A DNA stretch of 64,000 bases from Pseudocercospora fijiensis CIRAD86 (GCF_000340215.1 NW_006921534.1:3657041-3721040); one strand, 5' to 3'. Shown: positions 25,031 to 37,886, numbered from the stretch's first letter. The notes: generated by a model from the letters alone, not told the origin. A program made the numbers and translations.

Positions 25031-26599
25031 TAGAGCATTCGGCGCAGTAGTAGTTACAGTCGACGTATAACTGTTTGTACAGTCGACGTATAACTGTTTG
25101 TATTAAGTCTAGAACCTTAAGCCTGCTATAAAGATACCGGCGTAGGGGTAGGCGGTAACTTAAGATCTCTAAGGTTAACAACCTTCGGTAGAACTCTACC
25201 GGATAGAATAGGAGGCTTATCGTTAGGCGACGGTATCGATGCCTTCGATTGCGAGCCGGTATACTACTATCGTAAAGCTTGCGATATCTCTAGATTAAAT
25301 AGTAGCTTCTCTCTTAGCTATAAGTCTTCCGACTCTACTAAAGCTCTAGCAGTTATAGCGATCGGACTACTCGTATTCGTTTTCCGCTTCTTCTCGATAT
25401 GCCTATTAATATCTCGGCTAAATGTCGCGCGAGCCTTATTCTCGAATTTCTTGCTTGTCTACTCGACAAAATCTGTCTCGTATTCTTATAGCTCCGCCTC
25501 CTAACCGATAAATAGTAGAATTTCAATAGTAGCGGTATCGTATCTGCTATACTTAGAGACGGCGGCTTCGAACTTACCGTTATCGGTGATCTTATTCGTA
25601 TCGTCCTCGCCTAGGTTTACTACTGCTATTACGATGTCTAACTAGTTAGTAATATAAAACTTAGACTCTAACTAATACTAGAGGCTATTGTGCGACAAAT
25701 TTGCGTATAGCGATCTACGATTATATAAAGGTATAAATGTCTTAGGAGTCGTAGAAGGCGCTTACCTAAGATTTGCTACCTCTAGTATCGCAAATAGTCT
25801 ATAGAATAGCTATGCGACAAGCACTATGTCTAACCGATCGACTACGGCTAGCGTAATAGTATAGGTATTCCTAGCCTAGTGCGTCTTGTGTCTTCTAATA
25901 GATATAGTAAACATTGATCTTATTTATAGTATTAGGATTTTTCGACGAGTAGCAAAGTCTTAACTACCCTAATCCTAGACGGTGTCTACATCCCCGCCGC
26001 TAGGGTTTGCTTCTATTAGAAGGACTTCACTCGCCGCCTTGTTGTTTAATATTGTCTTTAATGCGCTCGCTAGCAATTTTGTAGGTCTTAGGCGGCGGCT
26101 AGACGATAGCGTAGGTGTTTAGGTAGGCTCGCGCTTAAGTGTATCTTTGGGGCCTGCCTATTGCTTAATAAAGACAGACTACACTTTGCGGATATCGAAT
26201 TACGATACACCTAGACTAACAGCGCTACTTAGGTAGCGGAGGCAAAATTCTACGGCGGCGCGATACTACTCCTTCTTATTGTTGTTATCCTTCTAAGGGC
26301 CCCAATTTCTTATATAGCGATTGAGGACTTTCGCTTCCTTTGTAGGCTTGTTTTACTAACCTGTAGAATCCTATTAGCTGTAAGCGTATATAATGCTTTG
26401 TCGTGCCATTTCCTACTGTGTAGTCGGAATGGTTTGCGGGTAGCGCGTCGTTATTAGGAATAAATAACTATACGACGAGTGTGTCGATATCGTCCTCCGT
26501 AAAGTTATAGCGCTTAGCTATTGTAGCTAGTAGCGGCGTGACAGTATCCTAATTAGAGCTACTAACTTATAAGAAGCTGCGACTCAAAGTTCTTGCCCT

Positions 26600-26925
26600 A
26601 CCTAACTTTCACTTTAAATTTTGACTCAAAGTTTCTTCCCCCCTTACTCAAACCTTTTACTTAAAGCTTTTTTCCCCTTACTCAAACTTTTTACTTAAAG
26701 CTTTTTTCCCCTTACTCAAACTTTTTACTTAAAGCTTTTTTCCCCTTACTTAAACTTTTTACTTAAAGCTTTTTTCCCCTTACTTAAAACTTTTGCTTAA
26801 AGCTTTTCCCCTAACTCAAACTTTTTACTTAAAGCTTTTCCCCTTACTCAAAATTTTTACTTATGTTTTTTTTTCTTTCGCCTTACTTCAAACTTTTACT
26901 TAAAGTTTTTTTTTTTCGCCTTACT
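26600..26925. repeat. ~35-bp T-rich tandem repeat, copy B only
   Basis: About eight or nine copies of a unit like CTTACTCAAACTTTTTACTT followed by AAAGCTTTTTTCCCC, drifting to longer T-tracts at the right end. The corresponding place in copy A (about 14390-14690) has unrelated non-repetitive sequence, so the array arose or was inserted after the copies separated. Confidence 0.85.
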
Positions 26926-29169
26926 GCTAATAACTACTACGAACAGATCCTTATTACAACTATAAGTATTTTAGACCTTTAATATTACTCCTCACCCTTT
27001 CTAAATACTAAGTCTACCTCGCAATTAGGCTCTCGATATTTTCTGTATATACTAGTAGTACGTGCTATAAAGTGCTTCCTTAACTGCTCGGTAGATAATC
27101 GTATAAGGTTAACACTGCATCCTCTGTCGTATAACAATGCTTTGCGATTATATGTTGCTCTTTCATCCGATATAATATAATTAAGAACTATATATCGAAT
27201 AAATGCTAGCCGATCTCCTTTAAAGCGGCAACCCTCCTCTCGGTACTCGAGGTAGTCTAGTCTATACTATACGACAATAAGGTTCATCTGCGTACAGACA
27301 TTATCGCGTTCCTTATCTCTTAACTATAGTAGTTCTAGATAGGAAGGGTTATAGCGACAGTCCTTTCCTTTACGAGAGCGAACCTTTCTATTATAATAGT
27401 ACTTCCGATCTAAGTTTTCGGGCTAACTCTCTCTAAAAATGTGGAATAGATTGCTATAAGAATTGTTTCTATACAGGTATAAAGAGACATGTTAAAAATG
27501 CGACAAATACATATTAGATTAGGTGACTATAGCTAGAAAGCATGCTACGAATACAGTTGCTACCTACAGCTTAAAATATGTATAGAGGCTTCCCCGTTAG
27601 CTTTCAATAGTAGTATAAAACCAAATTCGTAACAGAAGGTCTAGGAGCGGTTAGCGAGTATAAACTGCTACAAATGCATCTTAGGTCGAACGCCTATATA
27701 TTGAAGTTATAAAACGAGAAAATTCCGGAATTGCTTGTAAAGCGTTTGCCGGCTTTCCCGTCCCTTTTAAGTAGTAATATATAGCCAAATTCGTAATAGA
27801 AGGTTTAGATCTTTTCGAAGTCGGCATCTGCAATCGCATACTTACTACGAAATTGCAGATTAAGGCCCAATCTAGAGAGGTGATATCCGAGGTACTATAC
27901 CTATAGAGCGCGGTACCGGGAGGGATAGACGGGTCGCTAATTTATATCTTCGCCGGAGAGCGTTGCATTATCTATAGAGGGTACAAAGGGCCTCGTAGTA
28001 TAACTACGTCGCTCGTGCTATCGAGAATGTTCCGTAGGTATAGTAATTATAGCGACACTATCGCCCCTAGCCCGGTCGTAATGTATCTTTTACTTAGAGT
28101 AGTAAGCTTATATAGATGCAATTAATGCCTAAGCGGATGCCCGAGCGGCTACGCCGAAGGATAGTTAAGCGGACTAATGCCCGCTAATAGTAATGCGATC
28201 GCGGCCGGGAGCGATATACAAGCTCGTTAGCATATCTAGTATATTGCTAACTATAGCAGATATTCTATAAGCAGTTCGAAAGGGTTTTACTATAGGCTTT
28301 CGTACTAACCTCCGCGGCGCAGGTTATAGGACTCTAAAGATATAAGGGTTGGTTATAGACTACTCTAAGTTTTTCATTAACGGAGGAACGTAGGTAGCTC
28401 TATAGAGAGAGGAAGTATACAGGCCGCTATTATTCTCGTTATGCGGCTAGGATAGGGATAACAGACTCACGTCGTAAAGCCAATCCTAGATAGCGCTATC
28501 CTATTTGTACTTCTTTGTAAGAGATGTCTGCAATTCGCTATAAGTGTCTATATCGCGTTTCCTACCTCGTGCCGTTGTATAAGACTACTGCTATTATAAG
28601 CGTAGAATATAAGGCTAGTTATTATTTCGAACCCTTATATTAGCTTGTAGTCTGCCGCTAACTTGCTCGGCGTATATATTAGCGATACGTAGTCTCTAGA
28701 ATAACGGGGGCGGCTAGAATTCTGGACTGTTATTAGCAACTAGAGCAACTCCCGTAAGATAGATAGGATCCTCTCTCGTTGTTCTTACTATCCTATGCTT
28801 TTAGAGTATTTTTATAGCGGATACAAAATTCGATAGCGAGAATTCGGCGGTATAGTTGCACTTTAAGAAGCTCGTAAGCTTACCGAGCTATATATGCTTA
28901 TCCTTGCATCGCTCTAATATATCGGTAATCGCATATATAAGAGCTATAACGGGGTTACGTTTTATTGTTAGAGAGGCTATATCGGAACTAAGATATAACT
29001 CTATATCGGGTCGAGTTAGGGAGATAGGTTCTATACCGTCTAGCGATCGCTTCGGCTACTAACCGCGAGCAGACACTAGAGAGGGTCCGTTACGAGGACT
29101 AGAGGTAAATAGTAGGCGTCGAGAAAGTTCATCTCGTACCCTAGATGTTAGGAGGTAAGCAGCTAACGT

Positions 29170-29690
29170 ACTGCTATAAGGAGTTAGCAAATCTTAACGA
29201 GCATTAAAGTCTTAACGAGCTGCTAAAGGTCGAGGAGGCTACAAATCTTAACGAGCATCAAAGTCTTGACGAGCATTAAAGTCTTAACGAGCATCAAAGT
29301 ATTAACGAGCTACTAAACGTCGGGGAAGCTACAAATCTTAAGTAGCTAGCAAATCTTAACGAGTATTAAAGTCTTAACGAGCATCAAAGTCTTAACAAGC
29401 TCCTAAACGTCGGGGAGGCTGCAAATCTTAAGCAGCTAGCAAATCTTAACGAGTATTAAAGTCTTAACGAGCATTAAAGTCTTAACGAGCTACTAAACGT
29501 CGGGGAGGCTGCAAATCTTAACGAGTATTAAAGTCTTAACGAGCTACTAAACGTCGAGGAGCTGCTAAGTCTTAAGGAGCTAATAAGTCTTAAGGAGCCG
29601 ACAAGTCTTAAAGAGCTAAGAAGTCTTAAGGAGCAGCAGAGTCTTAATAAGCTAACAAGTCTTAAGGAGCAGCAGAGTCTTAGGAGTGCT
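29170..29690 (-). repeat. 18-bp tandem repeats inside ORF-Z, copy B
   Basis: The plus-strand unit is GAGCATTAAAGTCTTAAC. On the minus strand it reads DFNAR or DFDAR followed by a stop in each unit. Compared with copy A the higher-order pattern differs, with more AGCTACTAAACGTCGGGGAG variants, so the arrays have been rearranged independently. Confidence 0.8.
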
Positions 29691-30129
29691 CTAACTCTTA
29701 GTAGCGCTTCGACTACTAGAGAGGAAGCTACTCTTTTCTCGACGGCCTTAGCGCCTACTCTTTTCTCGACGGCCTTAACGCCTGCTCTTTTCTCGACGGC
29801 CTCGGTGCCTACTCTTCCTCTTTATCGGTATCGGGGCCGTACTATTCTAGGTATTCTTCTGCTACCGCAGCACTAACATTCTTACAAATAGGTACGCTAA
29901 AGTTTGTACTATATAACTAAGTAGGCTAGGAAGGTTCTAACTCTTAAGCTCGTTGCTTTAGTTCGGTAGATAGAGGTAGTGTATTACCCTATACGTCGAT
30001 AGTAGGGCTAGTCTTCCGTATATTAGTAAGCGGGTATGCTAGTTCCCTAAGTGCTACTAACCTTCTTTGCGCTAGTACGTATGCTTCCCGTCTATAACGT
30101 GCGCGACTTCGCAGTAGCTTTAGAAAGTG

Positions 30130-30974
30130 ACTACTTTAGAGCCTTAATATAACGTGTAGTGTCCTTAAACTAACCGGCCTTGTTCTAGTCATTTCTGTAG
30201 TTTGCAGCCTCGCGCTAGTTGCGTTCTGGAATTGGAACATTAAGGCTAGATAACTATTGCTTAATGTTGTCTACTTGTTGCTTTAGGCGGTAGGCCTTTG
30301 CCCTCTAGCGCTCCTTTGTCCGTCGATTATATGTAGCTTAGTCTCCTACTATCACGAGCAGCCGTTAGGGGTTATGCGTAGGGTAGTATTAAAGATCTGT
30401 ATACAGATAGTGCCTCCCTAAGGTGTGTCTGCATACTAGCAACTCGCGCTAATTAGCTGAACTACTTTTGCCCTAGGCCCGGCCCCTCACTTCGAGTTGC
30501 TAGCAACTCCCCTAATGAATTTAATTGAAATGTGCTTTAAATTCAAAAGGGCTTTAGGAATTTAGTAATTTCAACTAAGGTCGCTAGCGACAACTAAATA
30601 AAGCTAAAGTTAATATATAGTATAGCTATTACGCTAGGTTTAGGATATATCTACTTGCTCTTACCCTTATTATCTATTACCGCTATATCTACCGCTACTA
30701 TATCTACTACCGCTACCGCTACTAAAGGTCCTACTATTAAATACTCGTTACTATTCTTTTAATAGAAATTAGTAGTTTCTAATAAAAATAGACGCTCCCT
30801 TATAAGTTATAACTAAGTTATAATATATCGATTAGCGACTACTATAGTATATACTATTAGAGGCCTAACGGCTACGGCGTATATATATTAGCGGCGACTA
30901 TTAAGTAACGAAGACCGCTCGGTATAATAGATATATATAGAAGTCGCTAATAGTAAAGTAGTATAGTATCTAAA
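30130..30974. other. Upstream flank of copy B, no gene seen
   Basis: Includes a stretch with more CpA/TpG at 30150-30560 that is less RIP-affected, with an inverted repeat CTAGCAACTCG (30436-30446)/CGAGTTGCTAG (30493-30503) and an overlapping 16-bp palindrome GAGTTGCTAGCAACTC (30494-30509). From about 30630 it is homologous to 18060-18400. It ends at the target duplication of Gypsy copy 1. Confidence 0.6.
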
Positions 30975-31171
30975 TATTAGGACTAAAGAGGTTATACGTA
31001 ATTAGTATATAACTAGGCTCGAGTAAAGCTAGGGTCTCGATGCCTTAGGTAGGGCTTGGCGCTTAGTAGTAGGCTAACTTACCTACCTTCCTCCCTCTCT
31101 TTCTAGCTTTTTATCGAATACTACCTATACCTACTACTACCCTATCTACCTACTAATATACCCTTCTTATA
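30975..31171 (+). repeat. 5' LTR, Gypsy copy 1
   Basis: 197 bp. It starts TATTAGGACTAAAG (TGTTAGG in the other copy, TG changed to TA) and ends CTTCTTATA (CTTCTTACA in the 3' LTR). The 11-mer ATCGAATACTA at 31113-31123 is the likely start of the R region (see the primer-site entry). Confidence 0.93.
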
Positions 31172-31182
31172 TAGTATTCGAT
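31172..31182 (+). other. Self-priming primer-binding site, Gypsy copy 1
   Basis: TAGTATTCGAT directly abuts the 5' LTR and is the exact reverse complement of ATCGAATACTA in the LTR at 31113-31123. There is no TGG-type tRNA match. In the Tf1/sushi lineage the RNA 5' end folds back and primes from an 11-nt match of this kind. Confidence 0.85.
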
Positions 31183-31229
31183 CTACCCTTTAAGGGTAGT
31201 AGCTAGATAGTCCTTATTTTAAGCTTTTA

Positions 31230-32770
31230 GCGGTACGGCTACGAAAACTATTAATTTAACTATATTATATCTAAAGGACGGGACCTATATATACTATTCT
31301 ATTAAAACAACCGTACTAATTATTAAGCAAGGCCTTCTATACGGCCTATTATACTAAGTTAATCGCACTAAGCCGATATCTACTAATTCCGCTACATCCG
31401 TATCTTAGGGGCTAATAATATATTATTAGTATCGCCCCTTATAATAGCTAGTTTATTACGAAACAACAACCGCGGAGCCGCTAGTAGCGCTAGCAATAAT
31501 AACTCTAGCGGTATAGTGCCTACTAAAGTGCCTACTAAAGAGCCTACTAGAGAGCCTACTAAAGGAGAACCTATAATTCTAGGTAACGACCTAGAATTGC
31601 CTACAGACGATATTCTTAATAACATTGTTAATCGTCGATATAGCTAACTAGCCTTTAGTCCTTAGCTAGTAGCGAGACTTTAAGAAGCTACCTAAAACAG
31701 GCTCGCTACTCTACGTTAAGAACAATAGCTAAAGGACGACCTCCTCGAACTTCGCCGCCTTTAGGAAGCCCCGATAACTAAACTAATAGTAGGGCCTTCC
31801 TTACTAACTATTTAAAAGAAGGATACTAAACTTAAGGATTGTACCGTATTCGATAGCTCTAGTCGAAAACAATATAACGACTATATTCGTAACTGCGAGC
31901 TTAACTAGCGTAATATACCGAGAGCGCTACTAGATAACTATTCCTTAGTCGTCTATGCTATATAGTATATTAATAGAGACCTAAAACGCACCTAGGACGA
32001 CTATTTTAATTCCCCGATAATTAGACCGCTATTTAGTAGCAAACCTAGAAAACTATTATACTAGACACCCTTAGAAACCCTATACTAAGGCAACAATATG
32101 CTTAGGACCTGTATCTTCGAGCTAAGTAAAAGACTAATTAATCGGCTCGCTTATTTAAGGCCTATTTAAAGACCCTCGAGGATAACCTTCCGGCTAAGAC
32201 TAATTCTATATAGATCTCGGAGATACGCCTAAAGCTTAGATAGGAACTAATCCTCGAATTAGACCGTCGCCGTATATTCGAACAAGCTAACCTAATATGT
32301 ATTTAATTCATAGTCGAAGTAGAAACAGCCGAACGAGCTATCTAGCTCTAATAACGACTAGAATCGAGGATCCGACTAACTAGTACTAACCGTAGCAACC
32401 GTAGCCGCGGAGGAAACTAAGGTTCCTACTAGGACAACAATGCTAATAGTAGGAATAGTAACAACGACCGTAGAAGAGGCCGTAGCCGGCGGCTATATAG
32501 AGGAGGCCGCGATAGGGGCTATAGAAGGGGCTCGTATCCCTATAATGCTAACCGCTCTACTAACAATAATAATAGCTACGGCAGTCTACTAACCGGATTA
32601 AAGTGCTTTAATTGTAATAGTACTAGCTATCTACTAGGCTAATGCGACAAACCTAAGGACTAGGCCCGAATTAACCGTACTTCCGCTAAATACCGAAAGC
32701 ACCTCTTAGCGGCTAACGCTACCCCTATAGGCTAACCTTCGAAAAAAGAGTAAGCGCCGCACTAACTATT
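31230..32770 (+). pseudogene. gag of Gypsy copy 1, RIP-mutated
   Basis: A capsid-like frame with an Asn/Ser/Ala-rich segment near 31450-31610, then basic RGRGR-type stretches near 32400-32540. A single CCHC-like knuckle lies near 32600-32650, reading CFNCNSTSYLLG then a stop then CDK, with the His position now Tyr. Gag packages the element RNA in cytoplasmic particles. Multiple TAG/TAA stops. In copy 2 the equivalent gag is in the frame +1 relative to pol, suggesting pol was made by ribosomal frameshifting. Confidence 0.8.
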
Positions 32771-32789
32771 AGCCTTATACGGCGTAAGA

Positions 32790-35700
32790 CTATCGATATT
32801 GTGCTAGCTATTACACGTACCTGTCTCGTATCGGACTTATATAGCACTAATTATAAAACTAAGGTTATACTAGACCTAGGAAATTCAGTTAGTGCCCTTA
32901 TTAGCTATCGCCTAGCTAAGCAATTAGACCTTCGACAACTGCCTAGGACTAATCTGCTAACCCTTGCTTAGTTTAATAACGCTCGGCACTTAACCTATAG
33001 GGCCTACTATATTCCTATAGTTCTAAAGGACGACCTCGGGAATAAACGTCTACTAGACTTTACTGCCTACGTAGTAGATATAGACAACCTATATAGGGGA
33101 GCTACTATTATTATTAGCAACCCTGTTCTTAAGTACTATGCTATCGCTATAGACTTAGGCAGTTAACAATAGCGATTTAGAATCGCTAGGAAAGAGGATA
33201 TTAAGTATATCGACGTTAGCGAGTGCCCTAACGATATTAGGGTCCTATTTATTAGCAACCTAATACTAGCCTCCGCCTTAGCCGACCTAATAGTCGACCT
33301 ATTAGGCGATAATAATAAGCCTATGCCTCCTAATAGCATAGACCCTAATTAGCTTGCTCGAATACTATAGCCTATTCGAGAGACCTATATTAATGTGTTT
33401 AAACACTACCTAGCATCGATATTGCCTATATTTAAAGAGACTAATTATAAGATTAACATTATAGAGGGCAAAGAGGTCCCCTTTAGGCCCCTCTACAACC
33501 TTAGTAAGCGTAAGCTTGCTATATTACGTAAGTACCTAGAGGAAAACCTAGCTAATAGTCGGATACGGTATAGTAACAGCCCTACTAGTGCCCCTATCCT
33601 ATTCGTACTAAAGAAGGATAGTAGCCTACGCCTATATATTAATTATCGTAGGCTTAATGCTGTTACTATTAAGGACCGCTGCCTACTTCCGCTTATTAAT
33701 AAGACCCTCGACCGCCTTTCTAGCGCCTACTACTATACTATACTAGACATTAAGGATACGTACTATCGTATCCGCATCCGTAAGGGTAATAAATAGAAGA
33801 TAGCCTTTCGCACTTGTTATAGCTATTTTAAGTACTTAGTTATACTATTTAGGCTAGCTAATGCCCCTACTACATTCTAGTCCTATATTAATCGGGCCCT
33901 ATTAGGCCTATTAGACTACCTCTATATAGTTTACCTAGACGATATCCTAGTTTATATACATTTACCTAACATTGTAGAGTACTAGGCTACCGTACGTAAG
34001 GTCCTCGACCGCCTACAAGCCTATAGCTTATACTATAAGCCTTCTAAATACACCTTTGCTACTAAGGAGGTAGCCTTCCTTAGCTTCCTCGTATTGACTA
34101 AGGGTGTTAAGGCTAATCCTAACCGGATTAAGACTATTACTAAGTAGCTAATACCTACTAGTATTAAGGAGCTTTAATTGTTCCTCGGCTTCGCTAATTT
34201 CTATCGTCGCTTTATTAAGAGCTATTTACGGCATATAATGCCCCTAACTAAGCTTACTAAAACTAAGGCTAACCTAACTAGAGAGTTTAAATAGACTAAT
34301 AGAGCACAAGCCGCTTTTAACGGTTTAAAGCAACGCTTTACTAAAGTCCCTCTGCTATACTATTTCGTACTAAGTAAACTAATCCGCATTAAGACTAACG
34401 CTTTATAGTTTGCTATTTTAGCTATTATGTCTTAGTAGTCGGACAAAGACTACTATTAGCACCCGATTGCCTTCTTCTTACAAAAAATAATCGATATAGA
34501 GCGTCGCTACGAGACCTACGAGTAAGAGCTCTTAGTAATCGTAGAAGCCTTTAAGTACTAGCGCTACTATCTTAATAGTGCATAGCACACTATTTAGGTC
34601 TATATAGACTATAACAACCTGCGTAGTATTACTAAGGTTATAAGGGTTATAGGTCGATAGGCTAGATAGGCCGTCTACCTCGCTAGGTTCGATTTTAATG
34701 TATTATATTAGCTAGGCGTAAGTAACCCTACTAATAGCCTATCGAGGCGACCTAATTACGATAGCGAGACTTAGTATATCAATTCATTGTTTCTAACCCT
34801 GCAGTATAAGATTGCTGTAGCCCGTATTATTAATAAGCAAGCGTAGGATAAGCGGACTTCCGGACCCTACGGCGGCAATAAATACTATAGCGGAGTTGTC
34901 GTTCTTCTAGTATATATTAGAAAGGACGTAGATCGCTCGAGCTATAATAACTCGATTAAAGACATTACTATCTACAGTAATAGCCTATACAGCGATAGCA
35001 CTATAGAAGAGGTTATAGTAGTTCTAGCTACTAGTACTATTAGATATATATAATACGTACCTCGTTTAATAGCGAGGGTACTATTAAATAACCTTACAAA
35101 TAGGGATAGTTAATCGTTTATAGATAAGCTATTACGGGCTTAGCAGAGGGACGCCTTTACTATTAACCGTATTAATAGGCTTATAAGTAGGCGAACGACT
35201 CGATCTAGTAAGAGTAATAACTAGTCGATCGACGACAAGGGTTACTTAAAGTTTAAGGGCAGATACTATATCCCCGCTAAACAATCGATTAGATAAGAAC
35301 TTTTAAAGCGATACTGTAATAGTAAGCTTGCTAGTTACTATAGCATAGAGAGGTCGTACGAGCTACTATCGCGTATATACTACTAGCTAAATAGTAAGCG
35401 GTATATAAAAGAATACGTACAGACCTACGCAGTATGCTAGCGTATTAAAGCACTAAAGCACTTGCTATTTAGCGAGTTGTCTTTACTTCCTATTCCTAGG
35501 AAGCTATTCGCAGAGCTTATAATAGATTTTATTATAGGCCTTCCTTCTGCTAAGCGCAGGGGCAGTAAGGATGTATATAATGCTATCCTTGTTATAGTAG
35601 ATCGATTTACTAAAGGCGCTCGATACATCCCGGCGCGGAAAGACTAGACTACTATTAATATAGCAGAGGCGCTATAGAACAACATCTTCTATACCTATTA

Positions 35701-36655
35701 GGGAACCCCTAAGGGGATAGTGTCTAATCGTAGATTAACACTAATATCTTACTATTAGAGCGAGATTTGCTTATAGCTAAGACTAAAGCATCGGCTATTA
35801 ATAGCCTTCTATCTATAGACTAACGGTTAAATAGAGATGCAGAATGCCACCCTATAGCAGTACCTACATAGCTACATTAATAAGAACCCCGAGGATTGGG
35901 TTAACCTCCTATAGCCTATAGAGTTTGTATATAATAACAGTATACACTTATCTACTAAGGTTTTACTATATATAGCTATAATAGGCTAAAACGCCGCGTT
36001 ACTACAAGATCTACTTACCTCGCTCGAGGCTAAGCGTAAGGAAAGGGAAGCGCGTTAAGTACTAGAGACACTAGCGGCAATAGAACGTATCTAGAAGATG
36101 CGGGAAATCTATACTAAGATAGCTAAGAAGCTAATAAAGGCTTAAGAGTACTAAAAGGCCTACTACGATAAGCGCTATATACTAATAACCTTTAAACAAG
36201 GCGATATAGTTATACTTAGTACGAAGAACCTCCGCATCCGCAAGCATCTATTACCTAACGGCAAAACAAGGCCTAAGCTCGTACTAAGATATATTAGCCT
36301 ATTCCGCATTCGAGAGGCTAAGGGTATATAGGCCTACTAGTTATAGCTTCTACCCTATTATACTATCTATAACACCTTCTATATATCTCTCCTTAAGCTA
36401 TACTACTAGCGCGAAGGCGATAAAGCGCCTACTAAGTTAGAAGAAGTCTTAGCCGATAGTAAAGAGCTATAGTTTATAGAACGTATTCTAAAGCATTAGA
36501 CTAGGTAAGGCAAGAAGGAGTACCTATTAAGATAGTAAGGCTATTTACCTAAATAGGACTTGTAGGAAACTAAAGGTTCCTTTAAGAACATAACCGAGTT
36601 GTTAGATAAGTATTAGACTAGCGTAAAGAACAAGAAGAAGGCTAAGGGCCTATAA
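32790..36655 (+). pseudogene. pol of Gypsy copy 1 (PR-RT-RH-IN-chromodomain), RIP-mutated
   Basis: Frame 2 to a natural stop at 36653-36655. A protease remnant lies near 32870. RT: KEVPFRPLYNLSKRKLAILR near 33470, then SLRLYINYRRLN near 33625 and VYLDDILVY near 33930, both Asp kept. RNase H follows, then the integrase zinc region near 35300-35440 with His changed to Tyr. The integrase core includes LIIDFIIGLP at about 35515 and ILVIVDRFTKGARYIPARKD up to 35646. A C-terminal chromodomain (IERIL.. then KKEYLLR.. ) lies near 36475-36630. About 45 stops interrupt it. Confidence 0.88.
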
Positions 36656-37886
36656 TGCTGCCTAGGAATAATGCTACCCCTAGGGTACTATTAGCTAACT
36701 AATTAGAGGCAAGCAATTGTTAGTAACGAAGGATAATAAAACTACACTACTATAACAAACGCACACCGAGTGTTAACAAACGCGCTACAACTGCTAACTA
36801 ATCGCCTGCTCTTTTAAGGGATCTACCCCTTTACTAGCGTACGCAATAAGGCCCTCCTCTTAGTATTTAGGTCCCCCTCTTGTTTCTTTATTCTATTAAG
36901 GCCTCGAGGCCTAGGCGATCGGCGAGGACGGCGCGCGCGCGGATAATAATAATAATAATAACAGCGTTACGCTTATACTAAAGGGCGACGCAGCCGGCGC
37001 GGCTATATTAGTAATAGTGTTACTAAGTTATTAGTTAAAGAAGAAAATTAGAAGCAAGGTAAAGTTAGCGCTAAGATAGCTAGCGCCGCTATTATTAACA
37101 TTACTTGCTATTATTACTACGCCTATAGATATAACCTTACCTATACTACGAGCCTAAGGTACTAAGGGGTTAATTAAAACTTTAATTAAAACTTTAACTA
37201 AGTTAAAAGATTAAGCAACTAATAGACTAACTAAGGGCAAAAACTATAGAGCTAAGCTAGCTAGGGTCGATCTTACGGACAATAGGTTACTCCTCGATCT
37301 TTCTAACCCTTTAAGCGAGGCGAACCTTAACTATTATACTTATAATAGCCTTTACTTATAGAAACTAGACGAACTATATTTTTTAAAAAGATATAATTAG
37401 TTAACACTTAAAGGCTACTAAACCTAACTAATTAGGGCTAGTAAAACTACGATAGTAAATAATAGCCCTTATAATAATAAGGACGACCCTCGGAACGGAC
37501 AAACCCTCGGAAGCGGACATTTCTAGGTCTTTTAGAGTAGACGTAGAGAACTCGGAACGACATTACTTAGAACGGAGGCAGGGCTACAATACCTCGTACG
37601 TCTACCTATTATAGTAGGGAAGACGCGCTCGTATTATAATTGGTCGAAGACCCTTAATTCTTGTAATTATATACTACTTTATAGTTTATTATATATAGGG
37701 ATAGCGTAGTTAGAGTTGCATATTGTGCTGTATTAGAGGTAAGGTTTAACATAGTTACATAATTAGGTAGTTAAGTATTTAATTTAGCGCGGGCTAAGCA
37801 GCTTATTAGACTTGCTAAGTTAGCGGCAATAGAGGTCGTAGAATATAGACAGGCTACGAGGGCGCGGCCTTTAGAAGGGAAGCGTA
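36656..37886 (+). other. 3' untranslated region of Gypsy copy 1
   Basis: 1.2 kb between the pol stop and the 3' LTR with no convincing reading frame. It contains GCGCGCGCGC and ATA/AAT microsatellite tracts near 36930-36960. The last bases before the LTR (TTAGAAGGGAAGCG) are purine-rich and serve as the likely polypurine tract. The same region exists in copy 2. Confidence 0.7.

Larger units (their letters stand above)
25060..30120 (-). pseudogene. ORF-Z, copy B, RIP-mutated
   Basis: This region matches copy A segment by segment: the CNRGC-type segment near 27117-27145 (its second Cys codon changed in parts), the LTLTPSKLA-type segment near 28650, hexapeptide repeats at 29170-29690, and the acidic/linker region near 29800. 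The C-terminal part at 25260-26400 keeps clear homology to 13150-14300. A 35-bp T-rich repeat (26600-26925) replaces sequence present in copy A at about 14390-14690. Family unknown; it may be more than one gene. Paired with the SNF2 gene downstream. Confidence 0.58.

Noticed and set aside
24778..25181. Minus-strand frames of Met-Leu-Lys-Arg or Arg-Glu-Cys-Leu repeats
   Set aside because: Produced by the 12-bp CTCTTAAGCATT minisatellite in different frames. There is no other content.
31392..31625. Minus-strand frame, also its counterpart at 51265-51519
   Set aside because: Antisense of the gag linker in both Gypsy copies. The Leu/Gly/Ser composition is a shadow.
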